From NCBI GenBank assembly GCA_001600875.1, contig BCLD01000005.1, positions 463,448-527,447 of the forward strand: a stretch of 64,000 bases of DNA, read 5' to 3'. Within the stretch, counting starts at the first letter, position 1; every line of letters begins with the position of its first letter. Below are positions 10,413 through 20,488 of this stretch, piece after piece. The notes beneath the pieces were generated by a model that was not told where the DNA came from, ran no database searches, and worked only from the letters and a program-made list of their open reading frames with translations. Source of the stretch: Solicoccozyma terricola. Its lineage: Eukaryota; Basidiomycota; Tremellomycetes; Filobasidiales; Piskurozymaceae. The position numbers and the translations under genes were made by a program.

Positions 10413-10806
10413 CAACATTCACTATGACACTGACTTTCGTGGTCGGCGAAAGGCTCGGCCGAAGATGGACCATCATGACTGGATGTATGATCTTGCTTGT
10501 GGGCACTGTCATCCAGACAGTTGCCTTTGGTATCCCACAGGTGAGGGACTCGTTCACTCGTCAAGACCTTGGAGTCGAGCTGACATTCGCATGCAAACAG
10601 CTAATCGTCGGTCGAATCATCACGGGAGTAGGCAATGGCATGAACACGAGGTTAGTCTTGATATCCTTTTCGCGATATGCAAGCTCCGTTTGACGACGAG
10701 TATGCTACAGTACCATCCCGGTCTGGCACAGCGAGACTTGCAGCGCCAAAAACAGAGGAAGGAGAGATCGAGCGGTTCTCAATGTCATCAGACATGCTGC
10801 TTATCT
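10413..10806 (+). pseudogene. MFS sugar transporter fragment cut off by an LTR
   Basis: Plus-strand exons read GERLGRRWTIMTGCMILLVG...FGIPQ, then after a GTGAGG...AACAG intron LIVGRIITGVGNGMNT, then after a second intron (GTTAGT...TACAG) STIPVWHSETCSAKNRG. This is the cytoplasmic loop 2-3 signature through transmembrane helices 2-4 of a sugar-porter MFS protein. The coding match stops at the solo LTR (10,807) and does not resume after it. N-terminal helix 1 and everything after helix 4 are missing. Confidence 0.7.
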
Positions 10807-11024
10807 TGTTAAGAGGAATGGACTGGGATCTCTGCCTCAGCAACTATAGTGATGTTGATTTAAGAGAGTAGATACAAGAGAGCCTACCTGGGATCTCTGC
10901 CTCAGCAACTATAGTGATGTTGAAGAGAAGAGAGCCCATTTGGTTGTGAGGCGAGTAAAGCAGTTGACATGGACGCCACGTTGCCATGATAACCTAGACG
11001 CGTGAAGAGTGCTGATATTCAACA
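10807..11024 (-). repeat. Solo LTR, Copia family A (218 bp)
   Basis: Reads TGTTAAGAGGAATGG...TATTCAACA on the plus strand, the reverse complement of the LTR at 15,906-16,182. It holds two copies of the internal segment GGGATCTCTGCCTCAGCAAC, whereas the other LTR has three. Flanks TATCT and GATCT differ at one base of five, compatible with a decayed target duplication. It interrupts a sugar transporter. Confidence 0.8.
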
Positions 11025-11646
11025 GATCTGTCCGTGCGTTTGTTCAATGGGGTGGATGATGAGGGATATGGTGTTTGTTTGATCTGGGTGGGTGGGCCGT
11101 ACGACTGAGCGGCTCGCGGATACCTTCACTGACTGTCGCCGCCCTTCTGCCCCCCGTGTCGTCTTCCTCATGATTCCTGCATCTCAAGGGCAAGATTTTA
11201 CCGGGAGATTTTCGTCGCGCATCGACGAGGTTTCCGCTCAACACTCGCCAGCGCCTTGCATTCAAGCTGTTGCAGGTATATGGACAGATGCCGGCCGAGG
11301 CATGCTGCATGAGTTCTATTATCAAGCCGCTGCTTGCACCGAGAGCGCTTGCCAGGATCTCGCAGAGGCAGGGGAAACGGACGTGCAGTCGTATCCACCT
11401 CCACGGCTTCCCATCCGTCTCGCTGACCATGTGTCCCTGCGTGCACAGCCTCGATGGGTCCTAGCAATAGGCCTGCAAGCACGGTTGACCGTTTCTCAGA
11501 CGACGAGGAACGGACAAATGAACCAAAGGTCCGCTGAGGAGCCGGCACCATCCGGCAGCAAGTACACCCGTTTATGATTCAATCAAGCCATCGTTAAGTG
11601 AGATATTCTCTCGGTAACGCGCAGGTGACCTGCGAGGGTCGCTCGA
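11025..11646. other. Gene-free interval
   Basis: Lies between a solo LTR and the 3' end of the FucP-like gene. Overlapping open frames on both strands show no conserved motif. Confidence 0.5.
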
Positions 11647-13195
11647 TCATGCCACCTGAGGAGCGCTGGCTGCAAACTCGATATGCTCGGGTCCTGTCAT
11701 GGAAGCTGAAGCGTCGGATCCACAAGGTCCCTTCTCCCCGGAGAGTCGTTCGAGCGTAGTCATGGGCATGTCTGCCTTGCAACCAGCCTCGGATGGGTCC
11801 GTCGCTTTACGATCTGCGTCGACCCAGTGGCGGATAGTTGGATGCAAGTTCCACATGGCGACTATGACCAGCACGATGGCGTAGACGACAACAAATACTC
11901 GCATCGCGTACCGGTCGCTGCCATTGTGTTCTCGTTGAACGGCCCACGCAATACTTGGCCAGATGGCGCCGCCGCTGATGGCCATTGTGAGGCCTGTTGA
12001 CACGAGTTTGGTGTGTCGGCCAAGACCTCGTAGCGTCATGGCGAAGATTGTAGGAAAGATCGGGCCCTCGAAGAAGGTAAGGAGCATGAAGCATGCGACC
12101 GCGCCGTCGCCGCTCGGTAGGAGCATACACAGGACGGACGTTGCAAGGCAGCCGAGAGCGGAGATGCCAAGGACAATTCGGCCGGGCACACCGAGGTAAC
12201 AGACCAGGGAGGCAAGGAAGCGACCGGTTGCATATGTTGCGAGACTGGTGGCCTCGTAGTTGAGGTCCTGGGAGGGTGCCGAGCTGGGTGTCGTAGCAAT
12301 GCAGTCAGGGCGTGAGCAGATATCGGCGGCACAGCAGGAACACTACCGCAACTCACCCTGGCTTCACCTCTGTCATCAATGCGTCCCAAAAGTATCTCAG
12401 CTGTTCCTGCACTCCAACATACAGCCATAGAGCAAAGATGCCGGTGATGGCAACGAACGGGATGATATTGATTCGCCACACCTTGGCCAGTGTGCTGAGA
12501 CCCCTTCGAATCTCGCGCCGCTTGGCCCCACGCTCGAGGTCGTCCTCGCTCGCCTCGCTCAGTGGAACATAGTAAAAAAGGACGCCGAGCAGGCTGGACC
12601 AGAAAGCGACCGCGAGATAAAGCCATTGCGAATTGAATAGGCCGGTGCGACCTACCTGTTTGAAGAGCACCTTGCTGGCGAGTAGCGGAGAGACCACCGC
12701 TCCGATGGCTTGCAGGCCCTGTGAAAAGTTGAGTCTCGATTCCATGAGCTCGTCCGGTCCAGCGAGCGCTATGAATGGGTTTGCAGCGACTTCGAGGATG
12801 GACAGGCCGCTGCCAATGAGAACGTTGGATATGACGAAGCCTGGGAAGGACAGCAGCGATGAGCTAGGCCAAAAGGAGAGGGAGGCTACGGTGAAGACAC
12901 CGAGGCCGGTGATAAAGGTTGCCTTGAAACCAACTCGAGTGAAGATGAAGTAAGCGGCAAGAGGGCCGATGACGTAACCACAAAAATAGGCGTTGTGGAG
13001 GATAATGCTCTGAGCGGAGTTGTAGCCTGAGAGGGACTGGAGTTGACCGGTGAGGGAGCCGAGCAGACCTGGTGGGAGGGGACACGAGGGGTAAGCTGGT
13101 TGATGTCTTTCGTGGCATCATGAAATGGCCGGACTGCTCACCGTACGCAAATCCCCAAGTCAAGAAAAGAACGGAGACTGCGACATGGAACTGTG
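11647..13195 (-). CDS. MFS transporter, L-fucose permease (FucP/GluP) type; 5' end not found
   Basis: Three exons splice in frame. The first (to 13142) gives FHVAVSVLFLTWGFAYG. Exon 2 (13068-12357) gives GLLGSLTGQLQSLSGYNSAQ, then the FucP-type AANPFIALAGPDELMESRLN motif. Exon 3 (12283-11647) gives GRIVLGISALGCL, GPIFPTIFAMTLRGLGRHTK and a hydrophilic C-tail. Introns 13141-13069 and 12356-12284 are GTGAG...AG. The family moves hexoses or deoxyhexoses with protons across the plasma membrane. No stop occurs within the exons. No start codon lies before AAADPQFHV, because an in-frame TGA is immediately upstream, so the first exon is missing or hidden; the stop of the PTH11-like gene is at 13198. 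The gene is either 5'-truncated or has an unseen first exon. Confidence 0.75.
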
Positions 13196-13197
13196 GG

Positions 13198-14754
13198 TCA
13201 GCCGCTGCTTTTCAATAGCCTTGTGGTGCAAGATCGTGATCCCTCACCAAACACAACGGGCCACCATGCCTCTCGCCGGGTCAACTCTGTCAACGGTGTC
13301 TTGTAGCCCAGGTTGACAAAGTCCATGAATTTCGTGGGTGGTTTCTGGCATGATTCTCGAACGGCCGCGACCGATCCTCTCCTTTTCATGTGCTTCAACA
13401 TTGACACGGCCGTCAGACGTCGTTCAGGAGGAGGTCGCGTTGTTTCGACCGGTGGAGGACCGCCAACGAGGGCATCCGCGGTCCCAAGGAACTCGGACAC
13501 ATCCATCTCGCGGTACTCATCAATGGGCCCTATGGTCATGGTGTAACGTGTATCCTGTCCGGTTTGATCTGACGAAGTTGCCAAAGACGGCCTTGGTGCG
13601 ATGTGTGCGGTCATGTCCGGGCGCGGCCCGTCCTGAACGTCCATGGTCCGGGACACCTTGAATTCGAAACTATCCGGGTGCTGCCGTGGAGATGGCGGGA
13701 TCGTCGTGGAGTTGACAGTATCCATCGCTGTCGCCCCTGACTGTGACTCCGCCGACGACTTTCCAGGCACTATCCAGACCAGCAGGGGCTTGATGACAAG
13801 CGCACATGCGCAGATCAGCCCGACGTTGACCTCGACGGCCGACCACATGAAGCTGTAGCTCGCATGCCATGAGAAATCGGGTAAGGTGTCATTCGCTCGT
13901 CCCACGCCAATCGAGATCGAGCCCATGTCCACGCTGATCTCCTGGATGAGAGCTTCTTGCAGATAGGCGATACGAACGACGTCGACCACGGTCACAAATA
14001 GACCGGTGATGAAGGTGGCGACGAGGCCGATCTTCTGGCGGACGTCGAGGCGCATGGAGGTGACCATGGGGAGTGGGAGTACCAGGATGGCAATATCGGT
14101 GAGAACATTGACAGGAGCAGAGCACAGATAGAGGGAGACGATGTCGATGCATGTAGCCACGATCTTGTCATTGAATGCGCCGGAGACAGGATCACACCGA
14201 AATATGTTGAGAAAGGTGAGGACGATGCCATTGATAACGACGACTAGCCCGACGGCTAGAGTTGCGTAGTGGAAGAAGGGGCGTGTTTGGGACACGCGAA
14301 GGTAGAGTAAAAGGATCGAGAGCTTGGTGGCTGTGAGGGTGGGGTTATACAGGACGGTGAAGGCGTATTGCGAGCGTTTACTGTCGTGTCCAAAAAACAC
14401 ATGCAAATCGACCGGTATCGTCAATGGCTGTGTCGACACCATGATCCCTGACTGGCATATCTCTCACAGCGGTTCCTGCCACTCTGGTAGAATATCGGCA
14501 TCTACCTTGCCGAGGCCTACGGTCGACCCAAACATGATTGCGCTTGACAGTCCGACGGCAAAGATCCACGCGATGCAGACGACGAGATCGTCCCATGTCG
14601 GCTTCCTGACAATCCACAGCTTGCTGACCAGGCGCATGGCCAGAAAGACGGTGGCGATGCATAGCAGGGAACACGTCACTGCGGGAAAAGGTGCCCAGTG
14701 ACAGCGGGTCAGTTCAAGAGGCGATGTGGCGAGTACATGCGGGACGATCGCCAA
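13198..14754 (-). CDS. PTH11-like rhodopsin-domain integral membrane protein, 2 exons
   Basis: Predicted 489-residue polytopic protein of the fungal rhodopsin-domain (SAT4/PTH11-related) family. Exon 1 (14754-14468) encodes two hydrophobic helices and KPTWDDLVVCIAWIF; intron 14467-14381 (GTGAGA...GACAG) joins EPL|KRSQYAFTV in frame; exon 2 (14380-13198) encodes NPTLTATKLSILLLYLRV, FRCDPVSGAF, a LYLCSAPVNVLTDIAILVLP helix, further helices and a long Pro/Ser/Thr-rich cytoplasmic tail. The KLSILLLYLR and TDIAILVLPLPM segments are typical. 287 + 1183 nt is an exact codon multiple with no stop. Some relatives are GPCR-like, but the ligand and role cannot be read from sequence. Confidence 0.85.
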
Positions 14755-15112
14755 CGCGTCTCACCGTTGAAGACCGAAGTAGACCTCGAACCTACTGCGA
14801 TGGCCTGCACCATCTCGCGAATGCTCCAAAACAATGTTTGACCGGACTGAGTTGGGATGGCGACGATCGGCACGCCAGTTGATGTGATTCAGGAGCGTGG
14901 TGGGGAGCGGGAGGCGAACGTGGGTAGCTCATCCGCCGCGAGTGGCAACCAGTTTCGGACGACGTCCATTGCCAATATGGGTATCGCGTCGTCACTGAGA
15001 GTGCTGGTGACAGTTGTGACCAAGCGACGATGAAAGAAAAATGGCCGCGCCCAGCTGACGACCGACTCCCCCACTCGATCCACAGATTGTCTCCATTGTC
15101 TGAATGGAGCAT
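14755..15112. other. Presumed promoter region of PTH11-like gene
   Basis: No conserved frame. Ends at the left target duplication (AGCAT) of a solo LTR. Confidence 0.4.
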
Positions 15113-15319
15113 TGTTACGAATAAAGTGGTGGCAAAACTGGGAATGATATTCGGTGAAGTCTTCTTCTACATCTCTAGCTCGATAACCTAGGTATTATGT
15201 ATTCCCAGACTAGTTCAATTCTGCAAACCTGCATCCTACTTCATACTGATGCATCCTAGACAGATCCAGAGTTGCTGACAGTTTTACGGACACGGGTCCA
15301 TAAAAGCCCTATTATAACA
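15113..15319. repeat. Solo LTR, family B (207 bp), perfect AGCAT duplication
   Basis: TGTTACGAATAAAG...ATTATAACA, bounded by AGCAT on both sides (15108-15112 and 15320-15324). A second copy with its own duplication is at 28,766-28,973. No internal domain of this family is in the window. Confidence 0.9.
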
Positions 15320-15324
15320 AGCAT

Positions 15325-15905
15325 CACGTAGTTGTCTATAGGTACTAGGTGCTACATTGTTAGAAGATTTAGGATATATAAGGAATGAACGGGAGCTAGA
15401 ATCCCCCTTACTCTACCTTTATCTTCCGGGCCTTTGCTCGCAGATGCTGTTTCTTCCATCCGATGCCGGCGAGCTGTAAACGTGCGCGCGGCTGCCAGGC
15501 GGGAAACGTCCTCGTCAATGTTGCCATGATCAGCTGGTTGTGGGACGGGATAAAATCGAACATTCAGTCGGCCGCTCTTACCTGTCATAGGTGTATAGCG
15601 AGTAGATGCTCATATTTGCGAACATGTTGTAGTTCGATGATAATGATTCAAGAACCCATCGACCTCGCTCGTGACGCGGATGACATGGGCGGAATTAAAA
15701 AGCAACAATACGCCCGTAAGCAAAATAGTTTACAAATTAATATTTTAGCCTCTTTTCTTTTTCCTCTTCGAAGGGTAGTACGTGACGTAGAACGATTTGT
15801 AGCGAACGGACGAGAATGTCATCATATGGGCCTGGAGGGTGTATTTGAAGACGACATCGTCGGTGATGTATACGAAGCACATACAGGTATAGCTGATGGT
15901 TTCCT
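15325..15905. other. Gene-free interval before Copia 5' LTR
   Basis: No conserved frame. The last five bases (TTCCT) are the expected target-duplication half of the family A Copia. Confidence 0.45.
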
Positions 15906-16182
15906 TGTTGAATATCGGCACTCTTCACGTGTCTAGGTTATCATGGCTGCGTCGCGTCCATCTCCACTGCTTTACTCGCCTCACCACCAAATGGGTTCTC
16001 TACTCTTCAACATTACTATAGTTGCTGAGGCAGAGATCTCAGGTAGGCTCTCTTGTAACTACAACTCTTCAACATTACTATAGTTGCTGAGGCAGAGATC
16101 TCAGGTACCCTCTCTTGTAACTACAACTCTTCAACATTACTATAGTTGCTGAGGCAGAGATCTCAGTCCATTCCTCTTAACA
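15906..16182 (+). repeat. 5' LTR, Copia family A (277 bp) with 62-bp internal tandem
   Basis: TGTTGAATATCGGC...CTCTTAACA. From 16002 to about 16166 a 62-bp unit (ACTCTTCAACATTACTATAG...) is repeated 2.6 times. The solo copy at 10,807-11,024 has fewer units, so the LTR contains a variable tandem. Directly followed by a primer binding site and a gag start. Confidence 0.88.
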
Positions 16183-16197
16183 GATTAAGAGCCGTAA
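16183..16197 (+). other. Primer binding site, half-tRNA-Lys(CUU) type
   Basis: GATTAAGAGCCGTAA follows the LTR immediately. Its complement matches a tRNA-Lys anticodon arm (TTACGGCTCTTAATC), the same priming logic as at 4064. Confidence 0.65.
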
Positions 16198-16251
16198 AGC
16201 GAGATCGACGCACTCCTCGCTCAAAGTCACGGTCTACGCTCATTTGCTAAG

Positions 16252-16694
16252 ATGACCTCCGACTCAGAGGATGCCGGCATATCCCGACATCGTATCGTCC
16301 TCCTTGATGGTCATGACAACTACAAGGAATGGCTGCGATATCTCCGCAACCTACTAACTGGGAAGGATCTCCTAGATGTTGCTGATGGAACCGACACACA
16401 ACCATCGGACTCGACACTTCTCATGGCTTGGAAGAAGCTGGACAAGAAGGCCTTCAGTGTCATTGATGCAACACTCACCCAAAACGTCCATGACAATCTG
16501 CCAGTCTTTCACAGAGTACCACTCTCCCCCAATTATTGACAAGTCACAAGCGGCACAGGAGCCACCTCCAGCCTCTTCATACATACTCCTATCCCACCTT
16601 CAGGCGACGTACTCAGCCATCCAGGGCTCCCGTCAAGCCGAGCTCCTGAGGATCATCTGGAGGACCGATCTACCTGAAGGCCAGGATCCAACAC
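16252..16694 (+). mobile_element. Copia family A gag N-terminal portion (5' half of split element)
   Basis: The ATG at 16252 opens MTSDSEDAGISRHRIVLLDG with the Copia Gag N-terminal pattern (DNYKEWLRYLRNLL, LMAWKKLDKKAFSVI). The frame shifts near 16520 and continues as LSHLQATYSAIQGSRQAELL and IWRTDLPEGQDPT. Similarity stops at exactly 16694. Bases 16653-16694 are identical, in reverse complement, to 1538-1579, where the remainder of this same gag-pol begins. Together the two pieces make one Copia Gag without a gap. Confidence 0.88.
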
Positions 16695-16699
16695 TCGTA

Positions 16700-17645
16700 T
16701 ACGAATCCAATAGTTAATACAGTAAAGAATAGAACTCCGTGGGAGAACACGGGAATGCCATGAAGAATGGAGGGTTCTCCAGCGGTCTCGAGGGCCAAAA
16801 AATGACTCGTCACGACGATTTGCTGACAAACAAGCAGGGAGGTTTTGAGAGACGATACCTCGGGTAAACTCTGTCGGACTTTCTCAAACGACAGCCTGTC
16901 TTTTCGGCCGATCCGGGGAGGCCACGGCCAAATGGTACGAGCAGCGTCTTCGCCAGAGCCGAAGCCACGGGCTGCACCCACACATTGGCGCCTATCATCA
17001 TACAATTGGCGACCCAATATGCCTGTTGCGTAGCAAGCTGGGCAAGGCATTGCCGTCCGCGGAGAATGTCATTGCACACGTCCAACGCTCGTTCTGCTGT
17101 CACCACACACCCGCTGTAGTCCCCGAGAACTTCGTAGATGTTCATCTGGTCGGTGATGCTGAGCGCGTATGAAACTTGAACAATGCTGACGACAGGCTAG
17201 GGCGCCGCTCGTACCGGCCATCGCCTGCGAACACGCACAAAGAACATCCCGAGACCAAGGGCGAAGGTGACGCTGCCCGTTGTGCTTCCACAGTGACCGA
17301 TGTCCACGGCCTTCTCTAGATCTTCTGGCTATTGGGCCATACCCAATAGGCAGAGCGCCAGGTGGGCGCGAGCCACTTGGAATCCAAACCAATCCCCCGC
17401 CTGTTTGTACAGTTGGAGGGCATCTTTAATGTACTCGGCATCGTCTTGATAGCACCCTTCGACCTGATTGCCCCCGGTGGTTGCAAGCACCGCCAGGTAG
17501 CTCAGACGCAGGGAGATTGCCGCCAATCCAAGCTTTGCTTTGCTCTTGGTACAGAGCTCTCGAGCGTCGTCGTTACAGCATCGGGCGCCATTGACATCGA
17601 AACCACTGGCGGAGGACTCGGCTACCTCAACCTTCCAGTGCAATT
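16700..17645 (-). pseudogene. TPR-like repeat protein remnant
   Basis: The minus strand has helical-repeat-like stretches: KAKLGLAAISLRLSYLAVL, DDAEYIKDALQLYKQAGDWF, GFQVARAHLALCLLGMAQ-stop, then DYSGCVVTAERALDV and AQLATQQAYWVANCMMIGA in other frames. The spacing of small and aromatic residues resembles tetratricopeptide repeats of fungal signalling proteins. Stops and frame changes show decay. If the proposed inversion is undone, this remnant lies directly upstream of, and on the same strand as, the CHAT fragment at 1580. TPR assignment is by pattern only. Confidence 0.4.
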
Positions 17646-17869
17646 CGTTGCTCTGCTAACCGTCGGGAATCAAAGTGTTCCACACGCAAATAGCCAGGTC
17701 GACTATGAAACTTAGTTTTCAGATCTCATTAGCGTGGACGAAGCGTTGAGCAAAGGCTGAGCCCCCCCAACGAACAACGCCACAGCGCCAATCACAACCA
17801 CACTCGAGATAATCTGGGCACCATGATGAGGTTTGCTGAACGAACCGACACACATTTTCACTACAGACA

Positions 17870-18109
17870 AAAACAGCGCCACACCCCGTCTACCCAAAAA
17901 TGCACAACAAGGTGTACAAGCTACAAAGCATGCTCAGGATTGAGGAAAGATATAGACATTGCATTGCTGGACACCGCGGAGGGTTTATTATACTACTTCA
18001 ATGGCTTGAGGATGCTGGAGGACAGAGCAAGCGTAAGATCTGTAGTCACCAATTGGGCTCACAGGAGGCTGGGAAACGCTACTAGACCCTTATGGAGGGC
18101 AAAATGATC
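17870..18109 (+). pseudogene. Fragment of an unknown protein family (copy 1)
   Basis: A frame reading LLDTAEGLLYYFNGLRMLEDR and ASVRSVVTNWAHRRLGNA resembles the minus-strand frame at 54,382-54,729 (ILYHFQDLQALDNRSQALSV and ATNWAYWGLGV). I do not recognise the family. The shared core is Y(F/H)-x-LxxL(E/D)xR...S(V)-x-TNWAxxxLG. No start or complete gene here. Confidence 0.4.
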
Positions 18110-18379
18110 ATGACCAAAGCTTTTATGAGCAGGACCTTCTCCCGGCTTCCAGCGGAAAAGTCAGGGCTCCTTGGCTCCGCTGCAGTAGTATAAGCGCGCA
18201 TTGAACCGAGTCGAGAAGTCGTCTCATGGGCAAATCACTCGACATGCATGGACTTGTATAGGCCGTTTCAGAGACTGCGGAAGACAGGTGCTGTTTCAAG
18301 CGCGATCAATAGAAGAGGCCAAGATCAAGGTACTTCTCAGCAGGATGGGAACCAACTAGCCACACCATTCTCATGTCCG

Positions 18380-18700
18380 GCTGACTCCAACGAGAGACCT
18401 CGACGATGTTATATGTTGCTCAATTCTTCACCGTTGGCTCACTTCCTATGTTTCAATGTCGAATCGCCGCAATGATGCGCCTTGCCCCAGATGAATCTCA
18501 GCAGATCTGGGGACCTGATCGCGGGATCGGTTGCGTCATTTACATCGGCACGGGCATCTCGCCGAGCATTCGTTTCGACGGCAATAGACTAGCGTTTGCT
18601 AGCGTGACGCATCGGGTGCGGTAGAGTTCGAAGGAGATGAGCTTGTCGAGGAGCTTGCCCAGATCACGCAGGCAGCGTTCGGATGCAGTATTGAGGAAGA
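18380..18700 (+). pseudogene. Patatin-like phospholipase fragment
   Basis: The plus strand at 18,480-18,620 reads PDESQQIWGPDRGIGCVIYI and then GTGISPSIRFDGNRLAFAS, matching the region after the catalytic DGG of fungal patatin-like phospholipases (EA-xx-(I/L)WPDR-xIGC-x-(V/I)SIGTG). Upstream frames are broken and the GxSxG motif is not seen. Remnant only. Confidence 0.45.
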
Positions 18701-18709
18701 CCTGTAGGT

Positions 18710-19244
18710 TAGCAATACGTGCACAGTGGAAACGGCTGCCTCAAGTATTGGTTGTCACTCAAAGTTAGAGCCTGAAGGACAGTTTGGTCCGTGTCGTCCT
18801 CTAGACCCTCTTTGGCCATGTGCTCGTGTTTATCTGTGGATGAGACACTGTCCTGGAAGGGGTAGTCATTGCGAAAACGCTTGCAGGCCTCCTGCGTAAG
18901 GTGACAGCGGAGGAAAACAAGCTTGAAACCGGGATAAAAGGTCAGCATTACGCGGGCTTCAAATTTCCATTATTGTCACGGGTGCCAGAAGCGAGAGAAC
19001 AAATGATCGTCCCCTTGGCCGAGGCAGGCAGCTAGAGCGAAGAAGAAAGGGGAAAAGGAGTCGAATTGTCGCAAGTTGCAGCAGGGGAAAGAGAGGAGGA
19101 AACGATGGACGAAGCCGTCAATTACATCCGCCGTCGCCATCCTTTTATTGTCTCGCCTTGGCCGACACAAGATCCAGTTTCTCCACCGGTCAAAACCTTC
19201 GAGACACTGATCATCGGCATCCTCGCTCGCAAGTCGGATATCAT
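18710..19244. other. Interval without a recognised gene
   Basis: Holds unassigned frames on both strands, including a minus-strand charged frame ending at 18709. The plus frame at 19040-19260 runs into the Copia RNase H without a recognisable domain. Confidence 0.35.
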
Positions 19245-19254
19245 TTTGCACGCA

Positions 19255-19914
19255 CCTTCTCTCGCCTTTGTTGGAGCTGACTGTAGCCATTTTGAAGTGG
19301 TACGCCTCGCATCACTACTGGCAAGGTACACTAACAACCCCACCGAAGCACACTGGGAAATGGCTTTACGAGCGACATCGTACCTGGCAAACACAAGGAA
19401 TATTGGTTTGGAACTCGGTGGCAATCAATCACCTTTGGAAGGGTAGGTCGACGCGGATTGGGCCGGATGCCACGATAACAGAAGGTCGACCACTGGCTAT
19501 GTCTTCAAGATCAATGGATCAGCAATCACCTGGTGCTCGAGGAGGCAGCAAACGGTAGCTTCATCGATCGTGGAAGCTGAGTACGTTGCGACTGCCGAAG
19601 CAGCAAGAGAAGCGATCTGGCTTAGGAATCTATTGAAGGAACTTGGTTTCAAGTCCCTCCTTTCACCACTCTCCATGTCGACAACCAAGGGGCTATGCGA
19701 CTAGCCACCAACCCGAGTACCCACCAACGGACGAAGCACATCGATATCAAACACCACCTTATACGGGAGCTCATCGAAGGGCAAGTGATCGATCTACGTT
19801 ACGTCGTCACGGAGCAGCAGCAAGCAGATATCTTCACCAAGGCGCTACCTGGTCCCCGACATGAATCAAACTCAATACAGCTCAAGATACGACCACCTCC
19901 AGCTCGAGGGGGCA
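19255..19914 (+). mobile_element. Copia RNase H 3' end (family D), 5'-truncated
   Basis: The plus strand reads LARYTNNPTEAHWEMALRAT, a TAG at 19444, then [40 protein letters not shown] and, after a frameshift near 19,655, [20 protein letters not shown] and ADIFTKALPG. These are the RNase H1 catalytic blocks of Ty1/Copia Pol. GAGGGGGCA (polypurine tract) lies directly before the LTR. Gag, protease, integrase and RT are missing. One stop and one frameshift make it inactive. Confidence 0.88.
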
Positions 19915-20235
19915 TGTTGAATATAGGAGCATCCGGTCATAGAACAATAGGCAACAGGACTCAAGATGGAAAGAAGGTTGGAAGCACGAATGTCTCAAGG
20001 ACTAGTGTGAGACATGAGGAAGTGAGACAGGGAAACAATGGATCTAAGTGCATTCCATTGTTATAGGTCAACAACACTATTGTTGACTTAGGCAGAAGGG
20101 TAACCGATTCTCTATTGTTCTAAAGCCGCTCCTGCATCTATATAGTCAGGGTAAGCGAGCTAGAGATTGTCGTTGTATTGAAGAAGCACCCCATATCCAA
20201 TACTTTCACCTGCCTACAACCTTTGTCGAACAACA
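19915..20235 (+). repeat. 3' LTR, Copia family D (321 bp)
   Basis: TGTTGAATATAGGAGC...TCGAACAACA with 5-bp terminal inverted repeat TGTTG/CAACA, preceded by a polypurine tract. Partial copies in reverse orientation are at 54,925-55,219 and 63,557-63,714. Its first ten bases equal those of family A, so the two are related. Confidence 0.88.
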
Positions 20236-20289
20236 GGAATGGACAAGGGCAACCTCAGGTCGTCTGTCTTCATCATCTGGGGAAGGTCT

Positions 20290-20360
20290 CTGCACTTGCA
20301 CGTTAGTCTACTCCTACTTCTTGGTGCCGGAGACCAAGGGCCTCACCCGAGATCTTGCAG
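20290..20360 (+). pseudogene. MFS sugar transporter C-terminal scrap
   Basis: A short frame, YSYFLVPETKGLTRD, matches the PETKG signature after helix 12 of sugar porters. Nothing recognisable lies on either side. Confidence 0.5.
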
Positions 20361-20488
20361 TCGCCATCATCGCGTTGCCGTCGCTGGTGCAGGTGTGTGC
20401 GCTCGTACAGCCGAAGTAGGCTTGATTGGGGTGGACAGACTGAACGAAGGACGAACGATGCCGGCATTAGTCAACGACGATGGCGCCA

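Noticed and set aside
10413..20360. One sugar transporter gene split into 10.4-kb and 20.3-kb pieces
   Set aside because: Both pieces are sugar-porter fragments, but intact unrelated genes lie between them, there is no overlap sequence, and the family is large; independent remnants are simpler.
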